NCBI RefSeq assembly: GCF_023161665.1
Contig: NZ_JALNTW010000004.1
Span: forward strand, 273,182 to 337,181
Direction of reading: 5' to 3'
DNA: 64,000 bases
From: Shewanella sp. 1CM18E
Lineage (GTDB): Bacteria; Pseudomonadota; Gammaproteobacteria; Enterobacterales; Shewanellaceae
Numbering within the stretch: position 1 is the stretch's first letter; each line of letters begins with the position of its first letter. Position numbers and translations under genes: made by a program. Below are positions 62,916-64,000 of the stretch, in pieces. Below the pieces are notes generated by a model. The model did not search any database and had not been told where the DNA came from. It was given only the letters and a program-made list of their open reading frames with translations.

Positions 62916-64000
62916 TCGTCAATTGGCAAATAGAGTTTACCCTGCGCATGAGTTTACCGATGCGATTGAAGCGCCTACTGAGCGTAAATTTATTAAGCGC
63001 ATTATATTGTTGATCACAGGCTCAGTACTCATCATGCTGCTTTGGTCTATTTTTGCTCAGGTAGAGGAGATCTCAAAATCTAAGGGCCAAGTCGTGCCCT
63101 TAGGTCATCGGCAAGTTATACAAAGCCAAACTGGTGGCACCATAGCCTCGGTCATCGTAGAAGAAGGCGATGTCGTCAAAAAAGGCGATGTACTCGCAAG
63201 TTTTGTCGCCATTGATAGCCAATCAGCAGAAGAAGAGTTAGCCAGTAAACGCGCTAACTTACTGCTAAGGATTGAGCGATACGATGCCTATATTGATGAG
63301 CGTGATGCCGACTTTAGTGAATTCCTCGAGGTATATCCGCAACTCGTTAAGTTACATCGTTCTTCGCTAAAGCGGATGAACGAAGAACGTATAGCAATGG
63401 CAAGACTCTCTGAATCTGATATCGCCAAATCTCAAGCTGAACTTGATGGTTTAAAGGCTGAAATAGAGCCGCTTAGTGACCAAATCAATACCGCGAAACA
63501 AACCTTAAAAATGATGAATTCGGTAACCGAAGAGCAAGCTGTGTCTAAGTTACGTATTTTAGAATCGCAACAGAAACTCGACTCTTACATGCGCGAATTA
63601 AAAGGCATGGAGAGTAAGCAGCAGGTACTCGCCAAAAATGTAGTTAACTTGCAGCAACAACTCAAACAAAAGCAAGCCACCTTAGTCAAAGACGTTGGAG
63701 AGAAACGCACTGAAGCTCAAGCTGAGCTGTTGGGGATTATCGCCAGATTAAAATCTTCAGGGTCTTTAGTTTCACAAAATACCATCACTGCGCCAGTAGA
63801 CGGCATTATCCAGTCGATTCCATCAACTTCATCGGGCAGTGTTATTCAGCCTGGCGGCACGGTTGCTGTCATAGTGCCTATGACTAAAACCGGTTTAATG
63901 GAAGCAAAACTATCACCGAGGGATATTGGCTTTGTCCGTGTAGGTCAACCTGTACGAATTAAAATTGATGCTTTTGATTACAGTCGTTATGGCGCTTTAG
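62908..64000 (+). CDS. HlyD-family membrane-fusion protein (partial, runs off the window)
   Basis: At least 364 codons, open to the window end. The ATG overlaps the preceding ABC gene by 8 bp. Short N-terminal cytosolic part, a TM helix (~30-50, IILLITGSVLIMLLWSIFA), then the HlyD pattern KGQVVPLGHRQVIQSQTGG and VEEGDVVKKGDVLA, a long coiled-coil (~100-285), then the second lipoyl half TITAPVDGIIQSI and PVRIKIDAFDYSRYGAL. It would link the ABC pair to a TolC-type outer-membrane channel. No stop seen. Confidence 0.9.
   Translation, partial: MDNRQLANRVYPAHEFTDAIEAPTERKFIKRIILLITGSVLIMLLWSIFAQVEEISKSKGQVVPLGHRQVIQSQTGGTIASVIVEEGDVVKKGDVLASFVAIDSQSAEEELASKRANLLLRIERYDAYIDERDADFSEFLEVYPQLVKLHRSSLKRMNEERIAMARLSESDIAKSQAELDGLKAEIEPLSDQINTAKQTLKMMNSVTEEQAVSKLRILESQQKLDSYMRELKGMESKQQVLAKNVVNLQQQLKQKQATLVKDVGEKRTEAQAELLGIIARLKSSGSLVSQNTITAPVDGIIQSIPSTSSGSVIQPGGTVAVIVPMTKTGLMEAKLSPRDIGFVRVGQPVRIKIDAFDYSRYGAL

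Overview
The window is chromosomal DNA of a gammaproteobacterium, most likely a Shewanella or close relative. The reasons are the mix of abundant c-type cytochromes, a CsgBA/CsgDEFG curli locus, CRP/FNR-type sites in front of respiratory and porin genes, a metJ-metBL-metF methionine regulon, an uvrA/ssb neighbourhood, two near-identical porins, and a moderate-to-low GC content. No phage, transposase, integrase, CRISPR array or rRNA was seen. One tRNA (Leu, CAA) is present. The genus is inferred from gene content only.

Layout. 1-3.2 kb: a DUF342/FapA-family protein and an M50 membrane metalloprotease. 3.3-7.9 kb: an AT-rich stretch with two tandem Lcl/DUF1566-like small proteins, then a three-gene operon (Tat-type lipoprotein ferredoxin, tungsten/molybdenum AOR-family oxidoreductase, unknown protein) that resembles the front half of E. 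coli ydhYVW. 8.1-10.4 kb: tRNA-Leu, a 44-aa DUF3149 protein behind an FNR-type box, a SieB-like membrane protein, and tcdA. 10.8-13.5 kb: two paralogous porins, followed by an inverted-repeat element. 13.9-20.3 kb: tpm, a Cys-rich small protein and a Ser/Thr kinase diverging from a perfect FNR-type box, fxsA, and cutA-dsbD. 20.5-25.3 kb: a CPA2 antiporter, galK-galM, and an acidic-tailed unknown protein. 26-29.2 kb: a periplasmic 12-heme cytochrome c diverging from a secreted leucine-rich-repeat protein. 29.2-36.7 kb: a secreted subtilase, then the curli locus (csgB-csgA on +, csgD alone on -, csgE-csgF-csgG on -). 37-42.2 kb: ssb, a YajR-like MFS transporter and uvrA. 42.2-47.3 kb: a small membrane protein, an M28 lipoprotein peptidase, deaD, an EamA transporter and a Cys-rich CWC protein. 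47.5-49.2 kb: tsdB-tsdA (thiosulfate dehydrogenase and its cytochrome partner). 49.6-54.8 kb: metF, metB-metL and metJ with three MetJ-box arrays. 54.9-58.8 kb: a TauE/SafE permease, a TraF-like outer-membrane protein, and a LysR/SDR divergent pair. 59.1-64 kb: the start of a type I secretion-like operon: two ABC half-transporters with degenerate ATPase motifs, then an HlyD-family adaptor cut by the window end.

How genes work together. The met genes form a classic repressor/operator regulon. csgE, csgF and csgG would make the secretion channel and its accessory factors for the CsgB/CsgA fibre subunits, with CsgD as activator. TsdB-TsdA would couple thiosulfate oxidation or tetrathionate reduction to periplasmic electron transfer. 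The 12-heme cytochrome and the AOR operon extend the respiratory repertoire. FNR- and CRP-like sites (about 4.4, 8.5, 10.6, 15.25 and 27.9 kb) suggest control by oxygen or electron acceptor of otherwise uncharacterised small genes. Many start codons were moved downstream of the longest frame because a Shine-Dalgarno sequence or family alignment supports the internal start; this is noted entry by entry.
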